From Shewanella pealeana ATCC 700345 (lineage in GTDB: Bacteria > Pseudomonadota > Gammaproteobacteria > Enterobacterales > Shewanellaceae), in the NCBI RefSeq assembly GCF_000018285.1, contig NC_009901.1, positions 2,107,001 through 2,171,000 of the forward strand: a stretch of DNA of 64,000 nucleotides. The letters run 5' to 3'. Shown here in pieces: positions 45,187-55,046 of the stretch (its first letter is position 1; every line of letters begins with the position of its first letter). Below the pieces are notes generated by a model. That model worked only from the letters and a program-made list of their open reading frames with translations. It was not told where the DNA came from and did not search any database. Position numbers and translations under genes: made by a program.

Positions 45187-47010
45187 ATGACAACATCTCC
45201 TAAAAATGAAGTCTGGACTGTATTTAAGCGTCTGCTGGGCTATTTAAAGCCTCTTAAAGCAGTATTAGCTTTTGCCATCATTGGTCTAATGATGTACGCC
45301 CTTGTCGATGCCACTTTTATCGCGGTGATCAAACCATTTATCGATGAGGGATTTGGCGGCCAGGCTGGTCAAGCAGCGCAAGCTGCTGGCGGTATTACAA
45401 GTGTTGATTTTGGCACCAGCGGCGGATTTAACTCAAGCAATGATGTATTGTTAATGGCGCCGTTTGTGGTAATCGCCTTATTCTCGCTACGCGGTCTAGC
45501 AAACTTCCTATCGACCTACTGTATCTCTTACATGAGTGCGCGGGTGATTATGGATATGCGCCAAGAAGTGTTCGAACATTACTTGACCCTACCCGTCAGC
45601 TATATGGACCAAGAAAATACCGGTAATTTGATCTCACGTGTCACTTACGACACTGAACAGATTGCCCGTGCATCGGGTAGTGCACTTATCACCATAGTAC
45701 GTGACAGTATTACTGTGATCGGCATGATCGCCATCATGTTCTACTTCTCATGGAAATTATCATTAGTTATCTTAGTTATCGGCCCAATCATCGGGCTGGT
45801 TATCGCAGTAGTTAGTCGTCGTTTCAGAAAGGTCTCTAAACAAATTCAAACTGCTATGGGTGGGGTCACTGCAGCCACTGAACAGATGATTAAGGGCCAT
45901 AAGAATGTGCTGTCTTTTGGTGGCCAAGAAACAGAGGCAAAACGCTTTGCTAAAGTAAACGACCAAAATCGTTATCAAACTATGAAGCTGGCAACGGCTC
46001 AGGCTATCAGTCAGCCATTGGTGATGATTATCGGCTCGTTTGCGTTGGCATTTGTACTTTATGCCGCCAGCATTGATAGTATGAAGGCCGAGCTAACAGC
46101 GGGTACGTTTGCTACCATCCTAGGTGCGATGCTTGCCATGTTACAGCCGATTAAAAACTTAACCCGTGTTAATGCTGAGTTCCAGCGCGGTATCGCCGCC
46201 TGTACAACGGTTTTTGAGCTGTTAGACACCAAGCCTGAAAGTGACACGGGTACTCTAGATGTAGAGCGTGTTAAGGGGGAGCTTGCCTTCAATCACGTGA
46301 ACTTTAGCTACCCTGGTCATGAGAAGTTGGCGCTTAACGATATTGACTTTAAAGTTGAGCAAGGCCAAACCTTAGCCTTAGTCGGTCGTTCAGGATCTGG
46401 GAAATCAACGATTGCGAGCCTAGTTACTCGTTTCTATACTGGCCTTAAAGCGGGCGATATCACCCTAGATGGGCAAAACATCGATGACTATAAGCTTAAA
46501 ACCTTACGAAGTCAGGTTGCGTTAGTCTCACAGCAAGTGACACTGTTTAATGACAGCATCGCCAATAATATCGCCTATGCGTATCCCGGTGTTGCGACTC
46601 GTGAACAGATCATCGAAGCGGCAACCTTAGCCCATGCGATGGAGTTTATCGAGCCAATGGAGTTGGGATTAGATACCCAAATTGGTGAGAATGGCGTAAT
46701 GCTTTCTGGCGGTCAAAGGCAACGTATCGCGATTGCACGTGCGATATTGCGTAATGCGCCAGTGTTAATTCTTGATGAGGCCACATCCGCGCTCGATACC
46801 GAGTCTGAGAAGGCTATTCAACAGGGACTTGATAATCTACGTCAAAACAGAACTTCAATCGTGATTGCACATCGCTTATCGACCATTGAAAGTGCCGATC
46901 AAATTTTAGTGGTTGATCAAGGTAAGATTGTCGAGCGTGGCACCCATGAGTCGCTGCTTGCCAAAGGCGGCGTTTACGCTAACCTGTATCAGATGCAGTT
47001 TGGTAGCTAG
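45187..47010 (+). CDS. msbA: Lipid A flippase MsbA (ABC exporter)
   Basis: 607 aa. A six-helix transmembrane domain (residues 1-340) is fused to an ATPase with Walker A GRSGSGKST, signature LSGGQRQRIAIARA, Walker B VLILDEATSALD and an H-loop (IAHRLST). MsbA moves lipid A-core across the inner membrane. The usual neighbour lpxK begins one base after its stop codon. An insertion rich in Gly, Ala and Gln lies in the first periplasmic loop (residues about 55-80). Confidence 0.96.
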   Translation: MTTSPKNEVWTVFKRLLGYLKPLKAVLAFAIIGLMMYALVDATFIAVIKPFIDEGFGGQAGQAAQAAGGITSVDFGTSGGFNSSNDVLLMAPFVVIALFSLRGLANFLSTYCISYMSARVIMDMRQEVFEHYLTLPVSYMDQENTGNLISRVTYDTEQIARASGSALITIVRDSITVIGMIAIMFYFSWKLSLVILVIGPIIGLVIAVVSRRFRKVSKQIQTAMGGVTAATEQMIKGHKNVLSFGGQETEAKRFAKVNDQNRYQTMKLATAQAISQPLVMIIGSFALAFVLYAASIDSMKAELTAGTFATILGAMLAMLQPIKNLTRVNAEFQRGIAACTTVFELLDTKPESDTGTLDVERVKGELAFNHVNFSYPGHEKLALNDIDFKVEQGQTLALVGRSGSGKSTIASLVTRFYTGLKAGDITLDGQNIDDYKLKTLRSQVALVSQQVTLFNDSIANNIAYAYPGVATREQIIEAATLAHAMEFIEPMELGLDTQIGENGVMLSGGQRQRIAIARAILRNAPVLILDEATSALDTESEKAIQQGLDNLRQNRTSIVIAHRLSTIESADQILVVDQGKIVERGTHESLLAKGGVYANLYQMQFGS

Positions 47011-48003
47011 ATGCAGTCTTGGGTTAATAAACTATGGTATCAGAGCCATCCGCTTAGATTTGCGCTATGGCCTCTGACCCTGCTATTTGGTGCTGTCAGT
47101 TGGCTAAGACGGTTGCTCTTTAGCTTAGGGCTCAAAAAAGCGACTAAATTACCCGTTCCCGTTATTATCGTGGGAAATATTACCGTTGGTGGCAGTGGTA
47201 AAACTCCCACTGTGATCTATCTTATCGAGTTACTCAGAAGTCACGGCTTTAAGCCAGGCGTGATAAGCCGTGGTTACGGCGTCGAAATCGAGGGCGTAAG
47301 ATCGGTATTGCCTGAAGACAAGCCTGCCAGCGTAGGCGATGAGCCTGCGATGATAGTGTCGCGCACCGCAGTGCCCATGGTCGTTGGTGCTAAGCGAGTC
47401 GATGCGGCTAAACATCTGTTGGCAGAATTTGATGTCGATATTATTATCAGTGACGATGGGCTGCAGCATTACCAATTGGCTCGAGATATCGAGCTTATTA
47501 TTCTTGATGGAGAGCGGCGGTTAGGCAATGGCATGTTACTACCAGCAGGACCGCTGCGCGAAGCGGCTTGGCGGTTAAAAAGCGTCGATCAGGTTATCGT
47601 TAATGGAGGTATTGCCCAGAGCGGCGAGCAAGCGATGCTGCTTGAGCCTTCGAAATGGCTACCGGTTTCACCTGTGCATAATGGCAGTTTGCCACCGAGT
47701 CAGTCACAGCCTTTAGTGGCTATGGCAGGTATTGGTAACCCACAGCGCTTCTTTGATACGCTACAAGCACTGGGCTATTGCGTCGAACAAGCGCAAGCAT
47801 TTGACGATCATAGCGCTTATAGTGAAACAGCGCTTAATGAACTGGCAAATGGTCGTTTGTTGGCGATGACAGAAAAAGATGCGGTGAAATGTCGCGATTT
47901 TGCAAAAGATAACTGGTGGTCTCTCGCGGTAGATGCGAAGCTATCTCCCTCATTTGATAAACAACTACTGGCCAAAATTGATAGGTTGGTAGCAGATAAG
48001 TAA
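47011..48003 (+). CDS. lpxK: Tetraacyldisaccharide 4'-kinase
   Basis: 330 aa. An N-terminal membrane anchor is followed by the P-loop [12 protein letters not shown] and the LpxK motifs SRGYG, GDEP, DDGLQH. It phosphorylates the lipid A precursor at the 4' position. It abuts msbA without a gap and is followed by ycaR 11 bases after its stop, a conserved envelope operon. Confidence 0.96.
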   Translation: MQSWVNKLWYQSHPLRFALWPLTLLFGAVSWLRRLLFSLGLKKATKLPVPVIIVGNITVGGSGKTPTVIYLIELLRSHGFKPGVISRGYGVEIEGVRSVLPEDKPASVGDEPAMIVSRTAVPMVVGAKRVDAAKHLLAEFDVDIIISDDGLQHYQLARDIELIILDGERRLGNGMLLPAGPLREAAWRLKSVDQVIVNGGIAQSGEQAMLLEPSKWLPVSPVHNGSLPPSQSQPLVAMAGIGNPQRFFDTLQALGYCVEQAQAFDDHSAYSETALNELANGRLLAMTEKDAVKCRDFAKDNWWSLAVDAKLSPSFDKQLLAKIDRLVADK

Positions 48004-48014
48004 AGGCATTCGAA

Positions 48015-48188
48015 ATGGCATTTGATAAAAAATTACTCGAAATCGTTGCGTGTCCAGTGTGTAAAGGCAAACTTGAATTCAACAAAGAAGCCCAACAGCT
48101 GATCTGTAAAGCCGATAAGCTGGCTTATCCAATCAATGACGGTATTCCGGTATTGCTAGAGAATAAAGCAGAGCCATTGGCCGAATAA
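48015..48188 (+). CDS. ycaR: Trm112/YcaR family small protein
   Basis: 57 aa, starting [20 protein letters not shown]. The CPVC motif with later Cys31 and the ending [15 protein letters not shown] are those of the YcaR/UPF0434 group. Function is unclear; the eukaryotic Trm112 is an activator of methyltransferases. Position after lpxK is conserved in gammaproteobacteria, though the usual following gene kdsB is missing here. Confidence 0.92.
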   Translation: MAFDKKLLEIVACPVCKGKLEFNKEAQQLICKADKLAYPINDGIPVLLENKAEPLAE

Positions 48189-48202
48189 GTTTTGAGACCT
48201 AA

Positions 48203-48230
48203 TAAAAAAGCGCCTTTTGGCGCTTTTTTA
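48203..48230 (+). terminator. Terminator of the comEC-msbA-lpxK-ycaR run
   Basis: AAAAAAGCGCC / GGCGCTTTTTT form a stem with a TTTT loop and T-run, 14 bases after the ycaR stop. Confidence 0.9.
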
Positions 48231-48490
48231 TATTTCATATCAATAGACATGAATTATCGCGTCACCGTTTTCCAGTTTTTAAGATAGCAGCACCATTACC
48301 TCATCTTTAAGACCATCTGAAAAATCCAGAACCACTCTCCGTACCATTCTTCATAAATTCGCATTTTTTACTCAATAAATCGTTTCAATTACTTAGAAGT
48401 GGAAATGATTAAAAAATGCACGATCGATCAAAAAATGATCAACTACTGTTTGTAATTTAATCTCGCACTTTGGTAGTATGCCGCCAAGTT

Positions 48491-48527
48491 GCTCTGGCTA
48501 TCCCAGAGCCTGCGTGGGCTACGGCTC
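48491..48527 (+). promoter_or_regulatory. Two overlapping hairpins upstream of the metalloprotease gene
   Basis: A 7-bp hairpin (GCTCTGG / CCAGAGC, 48491-48509) shares its right arm with a second possible stem (GAGCC at 48506-48510 / GGCTC at 48523-48527). The two cannot form together. It lies within the 445-base gap ahead of the metalloprotease gene and could be a leader switch; no known riboswitch family is recognised. Confidence 0.3.
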
Positions 48528-48633
48528 CTTGAATATGATCTTGTCATCATTTTCATACTTGTAATTCCAAAATATAAAATTTGTCATTAGACAGGTTTAA
48601 TTAAGTTCGTTCGACTCTTAGGGGTAATGATAT

Positions 48634-51600
48634 TTGAATAACGAAAATGTCACATTGGCATCGCATTCGGCTGCCAGTCTTTTGAAGCTATCAGCCACAA
48701 CATTATTGGCTTTTTCAGCCTTCACCTTTTCTACATTTTCTATTGCCGCTCCTGTAAGTGATGCTAGTTTTTCTAGCAGCCTGAGGAATAATAGCTCGGC
48801 CAGTCATGCCCATGGCTATGCTCAAGGTCATGCTAATGGCCGAAAAGCAAATCCTCATAAGCAACAAGCTGAAGAGCAGACCTTAGCTCTTGCCAGTCGT
48901 ATGGCTGAGTTTCGTCAAGCGAGTAAATCAAACAAGCAGCAGCTTAAACAAGAGCTGATGTCACAAGCTAGAGCGCGTCAGTCTCTGCTGGCTGAGCTGG
49001 TTAAAACCGATCCTGAAGCAGCTGTTCGTGCGGTATTACCTGAGTCAGCTAGAGCGGGTATGCCAAAAGATGTTTTGGCTATGCTAACGCAAAAGCGTGA
49101 GCTTACTGGTGAACTTGAACTGTCATATGTCGATTATGAGGATGCTAGTCAGAGTAAGCTGCGTCACTCGTTAATGACCGATAATGGCTCTGTAGAGCTA
49201 CATCTTCCTGAGGGAGTAAAGTTTGAACAACTTAAAACAGGCTCTCGCATCAAAGCTAAAGGCTGGATGTTTAAAGGGGCTAGTGCTGAGAAAACTCGAT
49301 CCAGTGCGTTAGTGCTTAACGATGAGAGTGATAGTTTAGCGCTTCTTGCTAGTACAAATACAATGAGCGTTTCAGCATCTAGCTTGCCTAATACAATAGG
49401 TGAGCAACGCACATTGGTCGTGCTGATTAACTTCCAAAACAATACCAATCAGCCTTGGACTGTAGAGGAAGCGAAAGAGCTCGTCTTCGGTACAGTCAAT
49501 GACTTTTATCAAGAGGCCTCATATGGGCAAACTTGGCTAAGCGGTGATGTGCTAGGTTATTTGACTTTACCGATTGATGCGACATGTAGAACTAATGATA
49601 TAGATAATTATGGTCGTCAGGCGGTAATCGATAGTGGCATTGACGTTTCTGACTATGACCGCTGGGTTTACATCTATCCTGAAAATACGGATTGTGGCTG
49701 GACTGGGCAAGGGACAATCGGTGGCAGTCCATCGCGCGCCTTCATTAATGGCTCAATGACGTTACGTACCGTTGGCCATGAACTAGGGCATAACTTTGGT
49801 TTGCATCATGCGAAGGATTATGACTGTTCAGAAGGTGTATTAACGGGCCGCTGCATGTCATTTGAGTATGGCGACACCATGGACATTATGGGGAAATCCG
49901 AGGTAACGGGTCATTTCAATGCGTTTAGCAAGCAGCAACTTGGCTGGATCACCTCATCAGCAGGTGAAGTTATCACTGCTGAAAATGATGGAAGTTATCA
50001 ACTTGAGCCTTATGAAACTTTACCAGCAGGTAAAGCGAAAGGAATAAAAGTAAGGCGTGGAACCGATTCCGATACCGGCTTACCTCTGTGGTATTACCTT
50101 GAGTATCGTCAGGCGATAGGCTTCGATGATTTTCTTGCGGGTAAAAATGGTATTACCGACGGTGTGGTATTGCACCTTGCAACGGAAAACGATATGCAGA
50201 GCAATCTGCTCATCGATATGACACCAAACAGCGGTATTTATGATTTCGATGATGCTGCTTTACTGGCGGGAACTAGCTATACCGATCCTGATGCAGGTGT
50301 AACTATCACCACTGAATGGGCCGATGCTTCGGGGGCGAGTATCAATGTTAGCTATTCAGGTTTGAGCTGTGTTAAGGCTAACCCTAGCTTGTCATTATTA
50401 CCTAATGAAAGTGCATGGGTAGAGGCGGGGGAGACTGTTAGCTACCAAGCGACAGTAACCAACAACGACAGTGAGGGCTGTGCAACATCGGGGTATGAGC
50501 TTACAGCACTGGTACCTAGTGGCTGGGCAGCGACACAAGACAATCTCAGCTTGGCGCCAGGGGCGAGCAGTACAGTAAGCTTGAATGTGACCTCGGCTGA
50601 TACCGCTACGGATGGTTTCTACGATATCGCCATAACTGCGGTTGACACTAGCGACAGCGAGTACGCTCAGACAGGCATCGTCAGCTATGTTGTTGACTCG
50701 CCAGCGGAGGCCTGCGTAATGGCAAGCCCAAGATTTGTCTTGTCGGTCGATAACAGTGGTGAACTGGCTGCGGGAGAGGTTGCAACTTATAGTGGAACCC
50801 TAACTAGCCAAGATAGCAGTAGCTGTTCAAGCAGTAATTTTGATGTGACTGCGAATGTACCTGCTGGTTGGAGTGCTGATACCCTTGGCGTGAGTTTAGC
50901 CCCGGGTCAGAGCCAAGTTATTAGCTTAAATGTAGAGTCATCTATTGATGCACAGGATGGCACCTATGATTTCGACCTTAATGCCCAGAATCGTGCCGAT
51001 AGCCGTTATATGGGTCATGATATCGCAAGTTATAGGGTTAAGAGTCCACTACCTACTTGTACATTAGCCGCACCTTCGATTGTGATTTCTAATCCTCAGG
51101 GGGCTGAAGTTATCGCTGGGACGCAGGTGAGTTACAGTGCGACAGTGACTAGCCAAGATAGTGAGGCGTGTTCAGAGGCTGTATTTGATGTGTTTGCCGA
51201 TGTGCCGAGTGGTTGGAGCGCGAGTCGGGCACAGGTGACGTTAGCACCGGGAGCTAGTACTAAAGTCAATATTAGTGTGACATCGGATACAGAAGCCGAG
51301 GCTGGATCATTTAACATTGGCATTAATGCTCAAAATGCGAGTGAAACTGCGTATTTAGGTAAAACCAGTGTGAGCTATACGGTTAAGTCTGCTCCTAATA
51401 CGGCGCCTGTGGCGGTAAATGATAGCGTGACTATGTCATCTAAAACATCTGTGGTTATCGATGTGCTAGCAAATGACAGGGATGCTGAGAATGATGAACT
51501 GACCATTGTTTCTGTGAGTCAGGGGGCAAAAGGAAGCGTACAGATAAACGGAAATGGCCAAGTGGTATATTCACCAGCCAAAAGTTTTAAAAGCAGCGAT

Positions 51601-51717
51601 AGCTTCAGTTACACCATTAGTGACGGTGATAAGACCGCTACTGCAACGGTTAGTCTAAGCTTAAGTGGCTCAGGTGGCGGCGGAAATGGTAACGGCCATG
51701 GTAACGGTAAAAAATAG
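48634..51717 (+). CDS. Secreted M11-like metalloprotease with repeat domains
   Basis: 1027 aa from a TTG start (AGGGG upstream). A long signal region ends near SIAAPVS. A propeptide-like part (to about 240) precedes the protease domain with the zinc motif HELGHNFGLHH (His382, Glu383, His386, His392) and a Met-turn region GDTMDIMG, as in gametolysin-type M11 peptidases. Three NEW3-like beta repeats of about 105 residues follow (about 585-910), each with two conserved cysteines, then an Ig/cadherin-like domain (925-1010) and a Gly-Asn-rich tail. No GlyGly-CTERM helix. Secreted and probably surface or matrix degrading. Confidence 0.88.
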   Translation: MNNENVTLASHSAASLLKLSATTLLAFSAFTFSTFSIAAPVSDASFSSSLRNNSSASHAHGYAQGHANGRKANPHKQQAEEQTLALASRMAEFRQASKSNKQQLKQELMSQARARQSLLAELVKTDPEAAVRAVLPESARAGMPKDVLAMLTQKRELTGELELSYVDYEDASQSKLRHSLMTDNGSVELHLPEGVKFEQLKTGSRIKAKGWMFKGASAEKTRSSALVLNDESDSLALLASTNTMSVSASSLPNTIGEQRTLVVLINFQNNTNQPWTVEEAKELVFGTVNDFYQEASYGQTWLSGDVLGYLTLPIDATCRTNDIDNYGRQAVIDSGIDVSDYDRWVYIYPENTDCGWTGQGTIGGSPSRAFINGSMTLRTVGHELGHNFGLHHAKDYDCSEGVLTGRCMSFEYGDTMDIMGKSEVTGHFNAFSKQQLGWITSSAGEVITAENDGSYQLEPYETLPAGKAKGIKVRRGTDSDTGLPLWYYLEYRQAIGFDDFLAGKNGITDGVVLHLATENDMQSNLLIDMTPNSGIYDFDDAALLAGTSYTDPDAGVTITTEWADASGASINVSYSGLSCVKANPSLSLLPNESAWVEAGETVSYQATVTNNDSEGCATSGYELTALVPSGWAATQDNLSLAPGASSTVSLNVTSADTATDGFYDIAITAVDTSDSEYAQTGIVSYVVDSPAEACVMASPRFVLSVDNSGELAAGEVATYSGTLTSQDSSSCSSSNFDVTANVPAGWSADTLGVSLAPGQSQVISLNVESSIDAQDGTYDFDLNAQNRADSRYMGHDIASYRVKSPLPTCTLAAPSIVISNPQGAEVIAGTQVSYSATVTSQDSEACSEAVFDVFADVPSGWSASRAQVTLAPGASTKVNISVTSDTEAEAGSFNIGINAQNASETAYLGKTSVSYTVKSAPNTAPVAVNDSVTMSSKTSVVIDVLANDRDAENDELTIVSVSQGAKGSVQINGNGQVVYSPAKSFKSSDSFSYTISDGDKTATATVSLSLSGSGGGGNGNGHGNGKK

Positions 51718-51769
51718 CCTGTGATATGGCTTTGGTATTGAGTTTATCTCTCCTAGCGAATGATAAATA

Positions 51770-51801
51770 AAGAGGGCGACGGTATATACCGTCGCCCTCT
51801 T
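51770..51801. terminator. Perfect 32-bp palindrome between convergent genes
   Basis: Two 16-base arms without spacer (centre GGTATATACC) form a perfect palindrome rich in GGGCGAC. It lies 52 bases after the metalloprotease stop and 55 bases beyond the end of the minus-strand surface protein. T-runs are short (CTT); it likely works as a bidirectional terminator. Confidence 0.65.
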
Positions 51802-51856
51802 GCTAAGTTAAATATTAACACTGACCTGAGTTCTAGTTAATTTCCTTTGTTAACTG

Positions 51857-54196
51857 TTACTCAACTGTATTAACTTCAACAGCCACGCCATTGACAATCG
51901 GCGTACCTTCATCATCTTCTACCACAGCGACAACTCCGTCGACTCCAGCAGATAGGAAGGATATTGGGTCTGTGTTTTCCACACCAGGTGTGAGCTCAAT
52001 CGTAAAGGCACAGGTATAGTTTTCACTACCTGAACCGCTATAACCAAGTACCGTACCTATAACACAAGGTGAGTATGCCACGCCTGCATGCTCTCCACTG
52101 GCCGCATTGAGGATCATAAACTCAGCGTGTGGATTGTTATGGGCAACTGTTACACCCTTCACAGTGAGTTCTGTTAAGGTCACATTCTCGACACCGGCAT
52201 TAGTTAGCTCTAACACCACTAGCATACTGGTTGCGAACGCCATATCGGTATCAGGGGCTTGCGGTGTAAAGGTCACAGTTGCATCATTGGATGCATCGAC
52301 ATTTTGGCCGTCTTCATCGACACCTCTAATGGTGGCGATATTGGTATGAGTATCACCCGCATTACCCTGTAATCCTTTGGTGATATCACAGCTTGCGTAC
52401 TCGCCAGGCTCTAATATAAAGCCGTTAAGTGCAGTCGGAGAGATAGGATTACCATTTTTACTGTCGACCGTACATTGGCCTGTAAGAATGCCGAATTTAT
52501 CATCGGTCAGAGTGGTGAAGCTTACATCATCGACACCGGACGAATTGACGCTAAAGGTAAAGTTATAACTAACATTACTGTAGTTAGTTGGATCGTCACC
52601 GGTCTCTAGCACCTCTGTTGGAGTTGCAGTCTTAACTAGTGTGATTGACGATGGTACATCACGGATATCGACCATTGCCGAGTCATTACCTGTGGCCTGA
52701 TCATTTTCATCATCGATCGCAGTCGCGGACACTGTATTGGAGTGCAGATCGCCAGCATCACCAGCAATAAACTTAGTGAACTTACAGGTATAAGTGCCAC
52801 CGAGCGCGATACTTGTAGAAATACCTGTACACTCATCGGTGAGGAGATTACCAAAGTCGGTATCATTTAGCACTGTGAGAGCTAGAGGTGAGTCCCAGAA
52901 CGCCGCATCATTGTCGACCGTAACGGTAAACTCAACATTTGCTCCAGGCTCTAATACTTCCGTAGGGTTTGCCGTCTTGGTCACGGTAATAGCGGGTGGT
53001 AGGTTAGTGATCTGCACTGTGATCTCGTTACTACAGTGATCGCCTGCAATACTATTAACGGCCGCACAGCTATCACCATCAACGACAGCATCACCGTTCT
53101 TATCTATTAGTGCTAGCTTGACGAGGTCATCATAAAACTGCGGACTCTGATCATTAGGCAAGTCTCTGTCAACAATATGTACCGTGAAGGCACAACTGTA
53201 GGAGCCGCTTGGTAATATCTCACCACCGTTAGCAGGCATTGAACAGTTTGTCGCGGTCATGTACACGCCATCTACATTAGGGTTAACAGCGACAGGACTG
53301 CCCCAAAGATTGATAGAGGTATCGAAACCACCTTCTCCGCCGATATCAATCTCATCACTTAGTGACGTGATAAACAGTGAGGTTTGTGGATTGGGGTTGG
53401 TAAAGCTTACGGTATAGCTAAATGTTCCACCGGGCTCACTACGTGAGGATTGGCTGGTTAGGGCTTTTACCACGGTAGGCGGGGTAGGCTTGATAAATAC
53501 ATCAATATTAAAGGTGTCACAGTTACATTTTGATTTGTTATTAGGGATCTGACCCGCGTAAGGGTCTTCTTCATAGGTACAATTGCTGCGTTCGATATTA
53601 TCCCAGGCCGCACAGTAGGTGAAGTCGGCTTGATTGTTGCCATCGGCGTCAGTACACAACATGGTGATTGGCTCGTTGGTGAGCACATATTCATCAGGGC
53701 CTAAGGCCTTAGTGATATCACCACATTGGTCGCCGTCTAGCTGAACATCGGCTGTCTGAGTGCTGTCACCTGGGATAGGTAAGATCATGCTACAGTTACG
53801 AAGACCTTGACCTTGTACAACCTGTGGGCTTTGCTCGGTCAAAGGCAGATAGAAAGTGGTGTCCCAACGTTCATTCGCGTTAGTTCGCACTGTCACATCG
53901 GCATTGAAGGTGAACACTTGTCCTAGGTTACACTCGGCGTTAGGGTCAGTAGGAGTAACTCTCGTGATCTCGACGTCATTCGCGGTACAGTTTAATGCGT
54001 CCTGAGCAAGTTTATTACCCGCTTTCATCAGGTAGGCGTCGGCCATACAGAATTTCGTGGGGTCTTCGCTCATGCCGAGCCAGTCATAGGCCGCAGCATT
54101 TGCTGTGCTTAGACTCGTCACCCCATAGAGGGTCGTTGAGCTTATGAGCGCAATACCTAGTGCGCCAATAAGTTGTTTGCATTTAAATCGTTTCAT
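51857..54196 (-). CDS. Large Cys-rich exported protein with DUF11-like repeats
   Basis: About 779 aa from ATG 54196 (the frame opens at 54271, but the signal peptide MKRFKCKQLIGALGIALISS begins at 54196). The N-terminal 200 residues are rich in cysteine (about a dozen). Then come at least four DUF11/NEW3-like units, recognisable by the VKTATPTEVLE, VTKTANPTEVLEPG and VKALTSQSSRSEPGG starts and repeated TLTD segments. There is no LPXTG, PEP-CTERM or membrane helix at the C-terminus, so it is released or bound by other means. Upstream are a sigma-54-type promoter and an operator shared with the gene at 57510. The many cysteines fit with the DsbA-like lipoprotein encoded behind it. Confidence 0.8.
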   Translation of the reverse strand: MKRFKCKQLIGALGIALISSTTLYGVTSLSTANAAAYDWLGMSEDPTKFCMADAYLMKAGNKLAQDALNCTANDVEITRVTPTDPNAECNLGQVFTFNADVTVRTNANERWDTTFYLPLTEQSPQVVQGQGLRNCSMILPIPGDSTQTADVQLDGDQCGDITKALGPDEYVLTNEPITMLCTDADGNNQADFTYCAAWDNIERSNCTYEEDPYAGQIPNNKSKCNCDTFNIDVFIKPTPPTVVKALTSQSSRSEPGGTFSYTVSFTNPNPQTSLFITSLSDEIDIGGEGGFDTSINLWGSPVAVNPNVDGVYMTATNCSMPANGGEILPSGSYSCAFTVHIVDRDLPNDQSPQFYDDLVKLALIDKNGDAVVDGDSCAAVNSIAGDHCSNEITVQITNLPPAITVTKTANPTEVLEPGANVEFTVTVDNDAAFWDSPLALTVLNDTDFGNLLTDECTGISTSIALGGTYTCKFTKFIAGDAGDLHSNTVSATAIDDENDQATGNDSAMVDIRDVPSSITLVKTATPTEVLETGDDPTNYSNVSYNFTFSVNSSGVDDVSFTTLTDDKFGILTGQCTVDSKNGNPISPTALNGFILEPGEYASCDITKGLQGNAGDTHTNIATIRGVDEDGQNVDASNDATVTFTPQAPDTDMAFATSMLVVLELTNAGVENVTLTELTVKGVTVAHNNPHAEFMILNAASGEHAGVAYSPCVIGTVLGYSGSGSENYTCAFTIELTPGVENTDPISFLSAGVDGVVAVVEDDEGTPIVNGVAVEVNTVE

Positions 54197-54414
54197 AATA
54201 TTTACCATCATAATTAAGTGAATATGGATAAAACGTGCTTGGTTTTGGTCAATTATTTCCAATAAAAACATTACTTTTTGTGTGTCAAAGTTTGACGTAA
54301 CACCATCGTCACGTCACAGTCGGAGCTTTGCCGATAAGACTGATTACCTAACTGAATAGAGCGCTAGCTATTTACTTCAGAAAGGGCGAATTCAAACTTA
54401 TGCTAAGAGAGTAA

Positions 54415-54430
54415 GCAAGCCCTAAGCCAT
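54415..54430 (-). promoter_or_regulatory. Putative sigma-54 promoter of the Cys-rich surface protein gene
   Basis: On the minus strand ATGGCTTAGGGCTTGCTT shows TGGC and TTGCT with exact GG-N10-GC spacing (GG at 54428-54427, GC at 54416-54415). It departs from consensus at the AC of TGGCAC. The transcript would start near 54403, with a leader of about 205 bases. The operator at 54493-54510 lies about 100 bases upstream, the usual distance for an enhancer. Confidence 0.6.
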
Positions 54431-54492
54431 AACCGTATGTTAATGAATTCATTGGTAAATACTTGGGTTTTCATTGTTTTCTTGGAAGGATA

Positions 54493-54510
54493 TGTTTCAG
54501 GGGTGAAACA
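54493..54510. promoter_or_regulatory. Palindromic operator, copy 1 (TGTTTCA-N4-TGAAACA)
   Basis: A perfect 7-bp inverted repeat with spacer GGGG. A near-identical sequence occurs at 59987-60004 in front of the second large exported protein, and a weaker one at 60078-60095. I take these as binding sites for the enhancer-binding protein encoded at 55881. Confidence 0.6.
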
Positions 54511-54616
54511 GGAATAATTAGGGCGTGGGTTTAACTGATTGTTTGTATGAGAGTTCTTTTGTAATAGTGTTCAACTTGAGGCTGTAACGCCTGTTACACT
54601 TGGTGCAACTCTTTAC

Positions 54617-54650
54617 TGAACTCTGAACTCTGAACTCTGAACTCTGAACT
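54617..54650. repeat. Heptanucleotide tandem repeat (TGAACTC, 4.9 copies)
   Basis: Almost five perfect copies of the 7-mer TGAACTC in the intergenic region between the DsbA-like gene and the operator of the Cys-rich protein gene. Heptamer repeats are prone to slippage; since it is non-coding it could only change spacing. Confidence 0.9.
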
Positions 54651-54820
54651 TAGTACTCGGCCTCTAAGAATAAGTGTGTTTAATAATGGAAAACCAGATC
54701 TAAATATTGCTTAGCAAATCATAAGTTGAACTTACTAACTGATTTAATTTAATAAGCTGTTTCCAGCAAGTAATGGCAAGATATATTGCGGTAAAACAGG
54801 TGTTTAAATACAGGATTTAA

Positions 54821-54889
54821 AGATGGGCAGTTAAAGATGGGCAGTTAAAGGGGGATAGTTAAAGGGGGATAGTTAAAGATGGCATTTAA
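54821..54889. repeat. 14-mer tandem repeat, five copies
   Basis: Five units related to AGATGGGCAGTTAA: two identical, two of the variant AGGGGGATAGTTAA, and a degenerate last one. It lies in the same 850-base non-coding stretch (54197-55046), whose other contents are the sigma-54-type promoter, operator and heptamer repeat. I see no gene in this stretch. Confidence 0.85.
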
Positions 54890-55046
54890 AGCCCTTGTCT
54901 AGCCAAAGGGGCTATCACGGGGAAGGAGTTATTATCAGAAAGGAGCTGTGGCTCCATACTGGTATCATGAGTTCTAAGCTGGAGTTGTAGAGTCTCGCGA
55001 TGTATTCACGGACTTTTCACGGACTATTCATGGGCTATATAGCTTA

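Noticed and set aside
48484..48545. Possible c-di-GMP-I (GEMM) riboswitch
   Set aside because: The conserved GGCAAACC-type and GACGCAAAGCC-type elements are missing; only local hairpins remain.
54247..54260. A second TTGG element nearer the Cys-rich protein gene
   Set aside because: The -12 dinucleotide at N10 spacing is CC, not GC; the site at 54415-54430 is much better.
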